A stretch of 64,000 nt of DNA, from assembly GCF_002261475.1 (NCBI RefSeq), contig NZ_NEVN01000013.1, positions 1 through 64,000 of the forward strand, read 5' to 3'. Shown piece by piece: positions 17,939-25,307 of the stretch (position 1 is the first letter of the stretch; the number at the start of each line of letters is the position of its first letter). This stretch comes from Bordetella genomosp. 5 (GTDB taxonomy: Bacteria; Pseudomonadota; Gammaproteobacteria; Burkholderiales; Burkholderiaceae_B). The notes under the pieces are model-generated. The model saw only the letters and a program-made list of their open reading frames with translations, searched no databases and was not told the origin of the DNA. A program made the position numbers and the translations under genes.

Positions 17939-18814
17939 CTAGGCCGCGGCGGGCGGCGCCTCCATGGCGGCCACCAGGGTTTCGAACAGGCGGCCGTAGG
18001 TCGAATGATGGGGCCACAACAACCCCAGCCGCCGCGCCAGCGTGTTGCGCGGCAGCGCCACCACGGCGACGCCCGCGGGCAGCGCCCCCGGCCGAAAGCA
18101 ATTCGGCACCAGCGCGATGCCCAGACCCATCTCCACCAACGCAGCCAGGCCGTCGGGCGAGTCGAGCTCAAAGCGCTCGCGCGGATTGAGGTTGCGCGAC
18201 TGCAGGTATTGGTCGGCCAGCGAGCCGCCCCAGGTGCGCCGGTCATAGCGCAGCAGCGGCTCCCGGACCAGCAGCGTGTCGGGCTCGACCCCGGCCATCG
18301 CCGCCGGCACGAGCAACACCAGCGGCTCCACGCGCAAGGTGTGCCAGGTGAAGGACTTGGGCGTGCGAAACGGCGGCTCGACCAGAAAGGCGGCGTCGAC
18401 CTTGCCCGCGATCACCTGGTGATAGAGCTCGTGCGACGCGCCCAGGTCGATCATGGCATCCAGACCCGGATGGCGCTCGGCGATGTGCTTGAGCGCCTGC
18501 GGCACCATGTTGCCCAGCGCGGTGCGAATGGACCCGATGCGCAGCCCGCCCGGAAAACCCTCCGTCGAGACCGCGGTCTTGAGCGCCCGCACTTCGCGCT
18601 GGAAACGCCGTGCGCGCTCCAGCAGGCGTGCGCCGCCCTCGGTGATGCGCACGAAGCGCCCCGAGCGGCTGAAGAGCGGGACGCCGAACTCGCGTTCGAG
18701 CGCGTGCATGCGCTGCGCCAGGGCGGTGGGCGTGATGCTCATGCGGCGGGCGGCCTCGGCCATGGAGCCGCACTCGGCCACGAGTACGAAGGTGTCGATG
18801 TAGCGGGTATCCAT
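17939..18814 (-). CDS. LysR-family regulator
   Basis: 291 aa. The N-terminal HTH (about residues 3-60; SMAEAARRMSITPTALAQRM) is followed by a standard effector domain. It diverges from the RraA-like/Bug/FMN-dehydrogenase operon starting at 19004 across 189 nt, so it is the likely regulator of that operon. An Ala/Pro-rich tail ends the protein. Confidence 0.9.
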   Translation of the reverse strand: MDTRYIDTFVLVAECGSMAEAARRMSITPTALAQRMHALEREFGVPLFSRSGRFVRITEGGARLLERARRFQREVRALKTAVSTEGFPGGLRIGSIRTALGNMVPQALKHIAERHPGLDAMIDLGASHELYHQVIAGKVDAAFLVEPPFRTPKSFTWHTLRVEPLVLLVPAAMAGVEPDTLLVREPLLRYDRRTWGGSLADQYLQSRNLNPRERFELDSPDGLAALVEMGLGIALVPNCFRPGALPAGVAVVALPRNTLARRLGLLWPHHSTYGRLFETLVAAMEAPPAAA

Positions 18815-19003
18815 GAATCCACAAATCCTTCGTTCTCAATGTTCTAAAAGCAAATTGTGGTTCAGTTTGAGCATGGCCACAATGACCGGTGTCAGGGCAG
18901 TCGCCCTGGCTGAGTCCATCGTGAATGGCCCCTCGGCCGCACAGGCGTTCGGCCCGCGGCGTTCCCCGCCGGGAATGGCGAGGGTGGTCTATTTGGAGTG
19001 AAC

Positions 19004-19726
19004 ATGTCCGTCGAAGCTTTGCCCATCGATCCCAAGATCCAACGCGCGCTGGAAGGCGTGACCACCGCCACGCTCACCACCGTGCTGCTGAAGAAGGGCC
19101 TGCGCAACGTCTGGCTGCGCGGCGCTTTCCCGCTCGTGCCGCAAGGCAAGCGCATCGTGGGCCGTGCCTTCACGCTGCGCTTCGTGCCGGCGCGCGAAGA
19201 CCTGGCCACGCCGGCCTCGTGGTCCTCGCCCATCTCGACGCGGGCGGCGATCGAAGCCATGCCCGAGGGCGCGATCGCGGTGGTCGACGCCATGGGTTCG
19301 ACCGACGCGGGCATCTTCGGCGACATCCTGTGCGCCCGCATGAAAAAACGCGGCGTGGCCGCGCTGGTCACCGACGGCGCCGTGCGCGACCTCGAAGGCG
19401 TGCTGGGCACCGAGCTGCCGGTCTGGGCCAGCGGCGCCGCCGCGCCGCCCTCGGTGGCCGGCCTGACGTTCGTCAACTGGCAGGAACCCATCGGCTGCGG
19501 TGGCGTGGCCGTGTTCCCGAACGACTACCTGGTCCTGGATCGGGATGGCGCGGTGCTGATTCCGGCGAACCTCATCGACGAGGTGGTCGAGGCCTCCGTC
19601 GAGCAAGAGCGCCTGGAGGGCTGGATCATGAAGGAAGTGGATGCCGGCGTGCCGCTGCCCGGCCTCTACCCGCCCAACGAAGCCGCCGCCGCCCGCTACA
19701 AGAGCTGGCGCGACACGCAGAAGTAA
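19004..19726 (+). CDS. RraA-like / HMG-CHA aldolase superfamily protein
   Basis: 240 aa. The metal-site motif DGAVRD (Arg-Asp pair) near residues 124-129 and the GDILCARMKKRGVAALVTDG stretch place it in the RraA/4-hydroxy-4-methyl-2-oxoglutarate aldolase superfamily. Its length (RraA is about 160 aa) and the catabolic context favour a lyase or decarboxylase on a 2-oxo or 2-hydroxy acid over an RNase E regulator. The ATG at 19004 has GGAG 7 nt upstream; a GTG two codons earlier is inside that site. Confidence 0.8.
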   Translation: MSVEALPIDPKIQRALEGVTTATLTTVLLKKGLRNVWLRGAFPLVPQGKRIVGRAFTLRFVPAREDLATPASWSSPISTRAAIEAMPEGAIAVVDAMGSTDAGIFGDILCARMKKRGVAALVTDGAVRDLEGVLGTELPVWASGAAAPPSVAGLTFVNWQEPIGCGGVAVFPNDYLVLDRDGAVLIPANLIDEVVEASVEQERLEGWIMKEVDAGVPLPGLYPPNEAAAARYKSWRDTQK

Positions 19727-20071
19727 GTTTTCGCGCGCTTTCGACGCGAGTGATTCCGTGCCGCGCGCCCTGGCCGCGGCACGGCGGGACTCCTGTCGCC
19801 CGCGGCGGGGGTTGGAGTGACGCGCACGTTGCGCGCGACCCGGACGATCTGAACGACCCGGACGATCTGAACGACTCGCACGACCCGAACGACCCGAACA
19901 ATCCGAGCGACCCGAACGCCCCAAACGCTCTGGACGATCCGAACGCTCTGAACGACCCGAATGATCCGAGTGATCCGCACTACCCGAACGACCCGCAGCA
20001 CGGCCGTACCTGCACGACCCGATACATAAAAAACATATCAAGTCGCAGCCGCGACATTACGGAGACAAACC
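19727..20071. other. Intergenic region dominated by a 9-bp minisatellite
   Basis: 345 nt between the RraA-like gene and the Bug gene, without a supportable gene. About half of it is the repeat at 19837-19998. A ribosome site (GGAG) for the Bug gene lies just before 20072. Confidence 0.6.
19837..19998. repeat. Degenerate 9-bp tandem repeat, about 18 units
   Basis: Consensus GAYCCGAAC repeated 18 times with point changes (for example GACCCGGAC, GATCTGAAC, GATCCGAGT). In the frame of the repeat it would encode Asp-Pro-Asn triplets, but there is no start with a ribosome site, so it is regarded as a non-coding minisatellite. Units are contiguous, so it is not a CRISPR array. Confidence 0.9.
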
Positions 20072-21079
20072 ATGCCGCATCCCCTGACCGCGCAGACGCG
20101 CCGGCGCCTGCTTGGCGCCACCCTGGCCGGTGTCATCGCCGCCCCGTTGATGATGGGCGCCGCCGCCCATGCCGCCGACGCCTATCCCAGCAAGCCGACC
20201 ACGATCCTGGTGGGCTTCTCTGCCGGCGGCGCCGTCGACAACGTCGCCCGGCAGCTCGGCCATGGCCTGGGCGCGGCCTTCGGGCAGACCTACGTCATCG
20301 AGAACCGCGCGGGCGCCACGGGCACCATCGCCGCCGAGGCGGCATCGCGCGCCCAACCCGACGGCTACACGCTGCTGCTGGGCACGCAATCGACGATGGT
20401 GGTGGCGCCGGGCATGTATCCCTCGCTGCGCTTCGATCCGATCAAGGATTTCGTGCCGGTCTCGCTGGTGGCTTCGGTACCGCTGGTGCTGGTGGTTCAC
20501 CCGTCCTTGCCGCTCAAGACCGTGCAGGACGTGATTGCGTACGCCAAAGAGAAAAACGGCGAGCTGACCTATGCCTCGTCCGGCCTGGGCGGCCCGCAGC
20601 ACGTTTCGATGGAACTCTTCAATTCCATGGCCGGCGTGAAGATGGTGCACGTGCCGTATCGCGGCGAGGCCAACGCCATCACCGACGTGCTGGGCAACCA
20701 GGTGCCGCTGATGTTCAGCAACCTGCCCACGCTGCTGCCGCACATCAAGAGCGGCAAGCTGCGCGCGATCGCGGTGTCGGGCCTGGAGCGCTCGCCCACC
20801 GCGCCCGAGATCCCCACGGTCGCCGAGTCGGGTCTGAAAGGCTTCGAGGCGCTCACGTGGTTCGGCCTCTATGCACCGCAAGGCACGCCCGACGCGGTCG
20901 TGAAGAAGCTGGAATCCGGCGTGAAGACCGCGCTGGCCGATCCCGCCACGCGCACGAAGATGGGCGAACAGGGCATGAAGATCGAGGGCCGCGACAGCGC
21001 CGCCTTCAAACAGTACATGCAGACCGAGAGCGTGAAGTGGGGCGACCTGGTCCGCAAATCGGGCATCAAATCGGAGTAA
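20072..21079 (+). CDS. Bug/TctC-family periplasmic solute receptor
   Basis: 335 aa. The signal sequence has a twin arginine (RRRLLGATLAGVIAAP) and could use Tat or Sec; the mature part begins near ADAYPSKP. Typical Bug motifs: the first beta-strand ITILVGFSAGG-type region and ENRAGATGTIAAE. The receptor binds a carboxylate-type ligand. No cognate TctA/TctB is seen, which is usual for Bug proteins. It is flanked by catabolic genes in the same direction, so its ligand may be their substrate. Confidence 0.92.
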   Translation: MPHPLTAQTRRRLLGATLAGVIAAPLMMGAAAHAADAYPSKPTTILVGFSAGGAVDNVARQLGHGLGAAFGQTYVIENRAGATGTIAAEAASRAQPDGYTLLLGTQSTMVVAPGMYPSLRFDPIKDFVPVSLVASVPLVLVVHPSLPLKTVQDVIAYAKEKNGELTYASSGLGGPQHVSMELFNSMAGVKMVHVPYRGEANAITDVLGNQVPLMFSNLPTLLPHIKSGKLRAIAVSGLERSPTAPEIPTVAESGLKGFEALTWFGLYAPQGTPDAVVKKLESGVKTALADPATRTKMGEQGMKIEGRDSAAFKQYMQTESVKWGDLVRKSGIKSE

Positions 21080-21086
21080 TAGAAGC

Positions 21087-22277
21087 ATGGCTCAAGCTGC
21101 ACCGTCCTCTTTGCCACGCCGCCTGCGCGGCGTGCTATCGCTGGACGATTTCGAAGCCGCCGCGCGCCGTCATCTGCCGCGGCCGGTCTTCGGATACCTG
21201 CGGGCGGTGGCCGAGACGGGCGCGTCCTACGACGAGAACCGGAACGCGTTTCGCGACTACGTGTTCCGGCCGTCGGTGATGGTGGACGTGTCCCGGCGCA
21301 GCACCGCCATCACGCTGTTCGGCCAGGAGTATGCCGCGCCGTTCGGGCTGTGCCCGCTCGGCCTGTCGGCGCTTTCGGCCTATCGTGGCGATGTCGTGAT
21401 GGCGCAGGCCGCGGCCGAGGCGCGCGTGCCCATGATCATGAGCGGCTCCTCCCTGATCCCGCTCGAGGCCGTGGCAGAGGCGCATCCGCAGGCCTGGTTC
21501 CAGGCCTACCTGCCCGGCGACCGCGCGGCCATCGAAGCCCTGATCGACCGGGTCGCCAGGACCGCGTTCCAGACGCTGGTGGTGACCGTCGACACGCAGG
21601 TCAAGCCCAACAGCGAGACCATGACGCGCAGCGGATTTTCGGCGCCGATGCGCCCCAGCGTCAGCCTGGCGTGGCAAGGCATCACGCATCCGCGCTGGCT
21701 GTTCGGCACCTTTCTGCGCACCCTGTGGCGGCACGGCATGCCGCACTTCGAGAACAACTACGCCACGCGCGGCGCGCCCATTCTCTCGCCGAGCGTGATG
21801 CGCGATTTTGCCGAGCGCGGCAACCTGAACTGGGAAACCCTGCGTGCGATCCGCGCGCAGTGGCGCGGCCGGCTGGTCGTGAAGGGCGTGCTGCGCGACG
21901 ACGACGCACGCCAGGCCCGCGATGCCGGCGCCGACGGCATCATCGTGTCCAACCACGGCGGCCGCCAGCTCGACGACGCCATCGCACCCTTGCGCGCCCT
22001 GCCCGAGATCGTGCGGGCCTGCCCGGACATCCCGGTGATGATCGATAGCGGCGTGAGGCGCGGCACCGACGTGCTGAAGGCATTGGCGCTGGGCGCGAAG
22101 TGCGCGTTCGTCGGGCGGCCCTTCGGCTATGCGGCAGCGGTGGGCGGCATGCCCGGCCTGCGACACGCGATCGGCCTGCTGTCGGCGGAAGTGTCGCGCG
22201 ATATGGCGATGCTGGGCGTCACCGACGTAACGCAGCTGGATGCCGCGCGGCATCTGGCGCGGCGGGACGGTGATTAA
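21087..22277 (+). CDS. FMN-dependent 2-hydroxyacid dehydrogenase (LldD/GOX family)
   Basis: 396 aa. It oxidises an L-2-hydroxy acid (lactate, mandelate or related) to the 2-oxo acid using FMN. The active-site signature SNHGGRQLD carries the catalytic His290, and the C-terminal DSGVRRGTDVLKALALGAK phosphate-binding stretch is present. It starts 7 nt after the Bug gene, so receptor, dehydrogenase and the upstream RraA-like lyase form a likely catabolic operon. Confidence 0.92.
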   Translation: MAQAAPSSLPRRLRGVLSLDDFEAAARRHLPRPVFGYLRAVAETGASYDENRNAFRDYVFRPSVMVDVSRRSTAITLFGQEYAAPFGLCPLGLSALSAYRGDVVMAQAAAEARVPMIMSGSSLIPLEAVAEAHPQAWFQAYLPGDRAAIEALIDRVARTAFQTLVVTVDTQVKPNSETMTRSGFSAPMRPSVSLAWQGITHPRWLFGTFLRTLWRHGMPHFENNYATRGAPILSPSVMRDFAERGNLNWETLRAIRAQWRGRLVVKGVLRDDDARQARDAGADGIIVSNHGGRQLDDAIAPLRALPEIVRACPDIPVMIDSGVRRGTDVLKALALGAKCAFVGRPFGYAAAVGGMPGLRHAIGLLSAEVSRDMAMLGVTDVTQLDAARHLARRDGD

Positions 22278-22291
22278 GAGCAGCCACCGGG

Positions 22292-22866
22292 ATCACAGAC
22301 CCGTTGGCCGACCCCGTACGCGCCACGCGGGACGTGGATGCCGTGTTGGAGGCGAATCACGCCTGTTTCATCGCTTCGAAGAAGCCATTGCGGCACGTGG
22401 TTTCTCGCGCGATGTGAGTAGCGACGTCATTTGCCGCTGGGTGCACAAGGAATCCGGTGTGCTCTTTGACCTCGTGCCCGTGCACCCGGACGTCCTGGGC
22501 TTCTCCAATCGCTGGTATCCCTATGCGGTCGAGACCGCCGGCATCATGGACCTTGGCAATGGCATCAGGATCAATCCGATGAGCGCCGCGGCCTTTATTG
22601 CCACCAAACTGGAAGCTTTCGTTGGTCGAGGCGGCGGCGACTTCATGAGCAGCCATGACATGGAAGATGTATTGAACATCATCGACGGACGCGAGGAACT
22701 TGCCGCGGAACTGAGCGCCGCACCCGTCGACTTGCGCCAAGCCGGGGGCGCGACGTTCGCACGACTCATCGAGAATCCCGACTTCGGCAACATACTGCCA
22801 GGCCTTCTTTCCGAACCTGAGCGCGCCGACCCCGTCATGGAACGCCTGAAGAGATGCAGCCAATGA
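22292..22866 (+). pseudogene. AbiEii-like nucleotidyltransferase remnant
   Basis: The 5' part in one frame encodes ITDPLADPVRATRDVDAVL, with the T-R-D-V-D-A-V motif typical of nucleotidyltransferase active sites, up to EANHAC. The rest continues in another frame from FHRFEEAIAARGF to the stop at 22866. A single missing C at about 22369 explains the change. The N-terminal Gly-Gly part of the fold is also missing. The family resembles AbiEii-type toxins (type IV TA). It overlaps nothing else and lies just outside the island's left att copy. Confidence 0.7.
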
Positions 22867-22937
22867 GCCTTCACCAGAACATCACCGCTGAGGCGACCTG
22901 GCTGTGCGATCCATTGGCACACTGAATGCACAAACGC

Positions 22938-22967
22938 AAAAAACCCAGCGCGAAGGCTGGGTTTTTT
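22938..22967. terminator. Bidirectional terminator at left island edge
   Basis: AAAAAACCCAGC-GCGAAG-GCTGGGTTTTTT, with T/A runs on both sides. On the minus strand it sits directly after the tRNA-Phe 3' copy at 22979-23025, so it is probably the original tRNA-Phe terminator displaced by island insertion. It also ends the nucleotidyltransferase remnant. Confidence 0.85.
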
Positions 22968-22978
22968 GACTTGAATCT

Positions 22979-23025
22979 TTGGTGGCCTGGGGCGGAATCG
23001 AACCACCGACACGCGGATTTTCAAT
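22979..23025 (-). repeat. Distal att site: 47-bp copy of the tRNA-Phe 3' end
   Basis: The 47 nt are identical to 51875-51921, covering the 3' end of tRNA-Phe from CCA back to the anticodon loop; identity stops at 23026. This is the distal direct repeat made when an island integrates into the 3' end of a tRNA gene. It lacks the 5' half and is not a functional tRNA. Confidence 0.93.
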
Positions 23026-23197
23026 GCGAATCCCGCGCTTTTCGGTGCCGAAGCCTACCGCAATACTCCGATTAATCAATCACTTAGCCGAACTCGACCG
23101 AAGTCGAGCGCAGGTTTCTTCCGTTCGCAGTGTCAGAAAATCGACAGATGCCGGCGACCGTGAATTCAGTCTATCAGACCGCCGCTGCGTTTGCTGC

Positions 23198-23419
23198 CTA
23201 CGTGATGCGTTTACGAACATCGTAGCCTTCCGACGAGTGCTCAGAAGGCTGCACACGTTCCGGCATTGCTGATGGCAACCCCAAATAAGCCGACTCGTTG
23301 ATTGTCGCCATGAGCTTCCACTGCTCGGCTGCAAACATCGAAGGCTCGCTCTTTGCGAGCTCGATGGCCTCCTGAAGGGACGGCTGATGCTTCTTGGGTT
23401 GTGGGGAGGATTTGCGCAT
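23198..23419 (-). CDS. Small hypothetical protein near left island end
   Basis: 73 aa, charged and without membrane segments or a known motif (MRKSSPQPKKHQPSLQEAIE...). It is read in the same direction as the replication initiator (23480-24382), 60 nt downstream. Codon use looks ordinary, but ribosome-site support is weak. It may be a maintenance accessory protein. Confidence 0.45.
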   Translation of the reverse strand: MRKSSPQPKKHQPSLQEAIELAKSEPSMFAAEQWKLMATINESAYLGLPSAMPERVQPSEHSSEGYDVRKRIT

Positions 23420-23479
23420 GGCATCTCATTGGCATGGGTTCTCACCAGTATATGCAAAGCACGCCACACCTAGACGACC

Positions 23480-24382
23480 TCAGATGTCGATGGTCATGCG
23501 AATACGTTCGAGTTCCATGCTAGCGTCGTCCAGGCTTGCCGGGGGGATGCGCTCCGGAGCCGGGAGGCGAGGAGACGGGGCTTTCAGGACCTTTCCCCGA
23601 GCACGCACCACCGTCACCTTGTCGTCGACGCCAAGTGAGCATGCAGGCCATCCTGTCACCTCACGTAGGCGGCCCAGTGCCGCAACCAGCGCCAGCCGCC
23701 ATTTGCTGTCTTGCATGGAGTCGCGTCCTAGCAGCCGTTTCAAGGTCTGTGACTTGATAGGGTACGGCGTGACATGGCTGGCGAAGTAAGCATGCAAGCC
23801 GCAGGCAAGGGGCTCTTGAAGAAGCGGGGTGCGTTCCGCACGCCTGAGCACCACGAATTGTCGCTCTTGAACGAGTTCTGGCAACCCAGCCCCCAAAGTG
23901 ACTTCCAGCCTACCTGATTTGGCAGCGGCCGAGATGACCGTCACCAAGGGCTGAAACAGGACGGTCCGGTGGCGACACCGTATCTCGAACGTCGCGGCCA
24001 TCAGCCTTTGCAGCGAACTCGACAAGAGCGTTCGTGTTTTTCCGCCCTTCTTTCGTGTCGTCGCAGACATCAATTGGGCCAGGGAGACATTAACCGTAGC
24101 GTATGAGGTCACGACGCCTTGGCCTTCAAGCACCGCCACGCGCACGATTTGATGCCAAAGCTCTGCATCCGCTTGGTCGAGTTGCCAGCCCGACAGTTGC
24201 CAGACCTCAAATTCCTCGGCCGACGCCAAGCGAGTGGGTCCTTGGTAGCAAGGCCGCATGCTAGGCCCGCGATAGGGCTGGGAGCTAAAGATGGCACTTC
24301 TGACCAATGCCCTCGCCGTGAAGGTGTTGCTGCCCAGCCCGTACGGCAATGGCAGGAAGTAGGAGACGGACGACCGGCTCAT
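23480..24382 (-). CDS. TrfA-like plasmid replication initiator
   Basis: 300 aa. Similarity in layout to TrfA of IncP plasmids: an N-terminal ARALVRSAIFSS segment, then Y.GP..LAS.EEFEVWQ and D.ELWHQIVRVA, a GKTRTLLSSSLQRLMAATFEIR winged-helix segment, and a second winged helix with PYPIKSQTLKRLLGRDS. Initiators of this kind bind iterons to open the origin; iteron-like repeats lie 100-190 nt upstream of this gene. In an integrated element it suggests replication of the excised circle. The identification rests on pattern recognition. Confidence 0.7.
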   Translation of the reverse strand: MSRSSVSYFLPLPYGLGSNTFTARALVRSAIFSSQPYRGPSMRPCYQGPTRLASAEEFEVWQLSGWQLDQADAELWHQIVRVAVLEGQGVVTSYATVNVSLAQLMSATTRKKGGKTRTLLSSSLQRLMAATFEIRCRHRTVLFQPLVTVISAAAKSGRLEVTLGAGLPELVQERQFVVLRRAERTPLLQEPLACGLHAYFASHVTPYPIKSQTLKRLLGRDSMQDSKWRLALVAALGRLREVTGWPACSLGVDDKVTVVRARGKVLKAPSPRLPAPERIPPASLDDASMELERIRMTIDI

Positions 24383-24487
24383 TCAATCTATTCCTAGTGG
24401 TCGCCTGCCGCTAAGGCCTGGCCGGCTTGAGTATAGGAATGAGGGGTCATTTCCCTACGACACACAACGGGCGCAAGGGCAGCATAG

Positions 24488-24572
24488 CGGGGGACTCGTG
24501 GCGGCTCTTCTGAGGGACTGGTCGCTACCCAAAGGGGACCTGCGGCCTAAATGCGGGGACTTGTCGCTATGA
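24488..24572. repeat. Four iteron-like direct repeats (candidate oriV)
   Basis: The core GGGGACTNGTCGCTA recurs with GGGAC(T/C) at 24491, 24514, 24535 and 24556, spacings of 23, 21 and 21 bp (about two helix turns). Copies 2 and 4 are close to identical over 14 bp, copies 1 and 3 are degenerate. Regular spacing, an adjacent AT-rich block and a neighbouring TrfA-like gene fit an iteron origin. Confidence 0.65.
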
Positions 24573-24597
24573 CTCAGGCAAAAAAGGCTGAATTCCC

Positions 24598-24650
24598 AAG
24601 GGATTTCTGAAAAAAATGGCGCGCTAAAAATTAAAAGAAAAAATATACAA
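24598..24650. other. AT-rich stretch beside the iterons
   Basis: A run dominated by A (GAAAAAAATGG, TAAAAATTAAAAGAAAAAAT) in otherwise GC-rich DNA, 25-80 bp from the last iteron. Its position fits a DNA-unwinding element of an iteron origin. Confidence 0.5.
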
Positions 24651-25307
24651 GCCCAAAGATAGCGCGAAGAGGCGCGCCCGCGTGGGGCTCATCACCCTTT
24701 AGCGACCGTCGTTGCTCCCTGGTGAAGTCCTATTGGCACCGCATGGCGCTACACACAATGGGCAGCCAGGGAGGTGGTCATTGCCTACTATTTTCCTCGC
24801 ACCTTGCCACCTCGAAGCATTCCGCCGCAGAAACTGCTTTCGACCCGCGTTGGTCGATGGCAAGCTGCGGAGCCAGCGCGAATTGTGTTGTAGTGCCCTA
24901 CGGAACGATGGAGGGCTAGAAGCATCATGCGTATGCAGAGACCGTCATTGTTAGGGCGCCACAGGCCGAAGCAACGAGCACAGGCCGGCCAGCGTTCACA
25001 TCCAGCGCTGTCTGGAGAACTTGTGCAGAAGAGCCGGTGTTCTCCGAAATTTCGCTCCGTTAACACTGAATTCGTTGAGTGCCTACCCCCTTCTGCGCTG
25101 GCGCGGTACTATCCTTCAGGTTTTTCAAAACGTAAGCGGGCTGTCGCAATGCGCCAAAGCCGATTGAAGGCGACCGCCCCGATATATAGAGGGCACGCGC
25201 TGGATTGTTCCAGCTTTGCGTAGTCATAACGAGCGTTCAGTTAACGCTCTATGGTCGGTCACTTGGGCGCTCATCTGGGCGAAAACGGCAACTAGAGGAA
25301 GGGAAAG

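Larger units (their letters stand above)
24383..25307. other. Non-coding origin and promoter region
   Basis: 925 nt between the divergent rep gene and defence operon. It contains four iteron-like repeats (24488-24572), an AT-rich stretch (about 24598-24650) and, at its right end, the leader of the defence operon with GAGGAAGGGAAAG before the GTG at 25308. Short open frames here have no family resemblance or ribosome sites and are not called. Confidence 0.6.

Noticed and set aside
19837-19998. CRISPR array
   Set aside because: Units are 9 bp, contiguous and degenerate with no spacers, and no cas gene is present in the window.
22979-23050. A second tRNA-Phe gene at the left island end
   Set aside because: Only the 3' 47 nt match; the 5' half, including D-arm and acceptor strand, is absent, so it is an att copy.
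24712-25223. Small plus-strand genes between the iterons and the defence operon
   Set aside because: Frames of 65-98 codons without ribosome sites or recognisable motifs, rich in rare combinations; regarded as non-coding.
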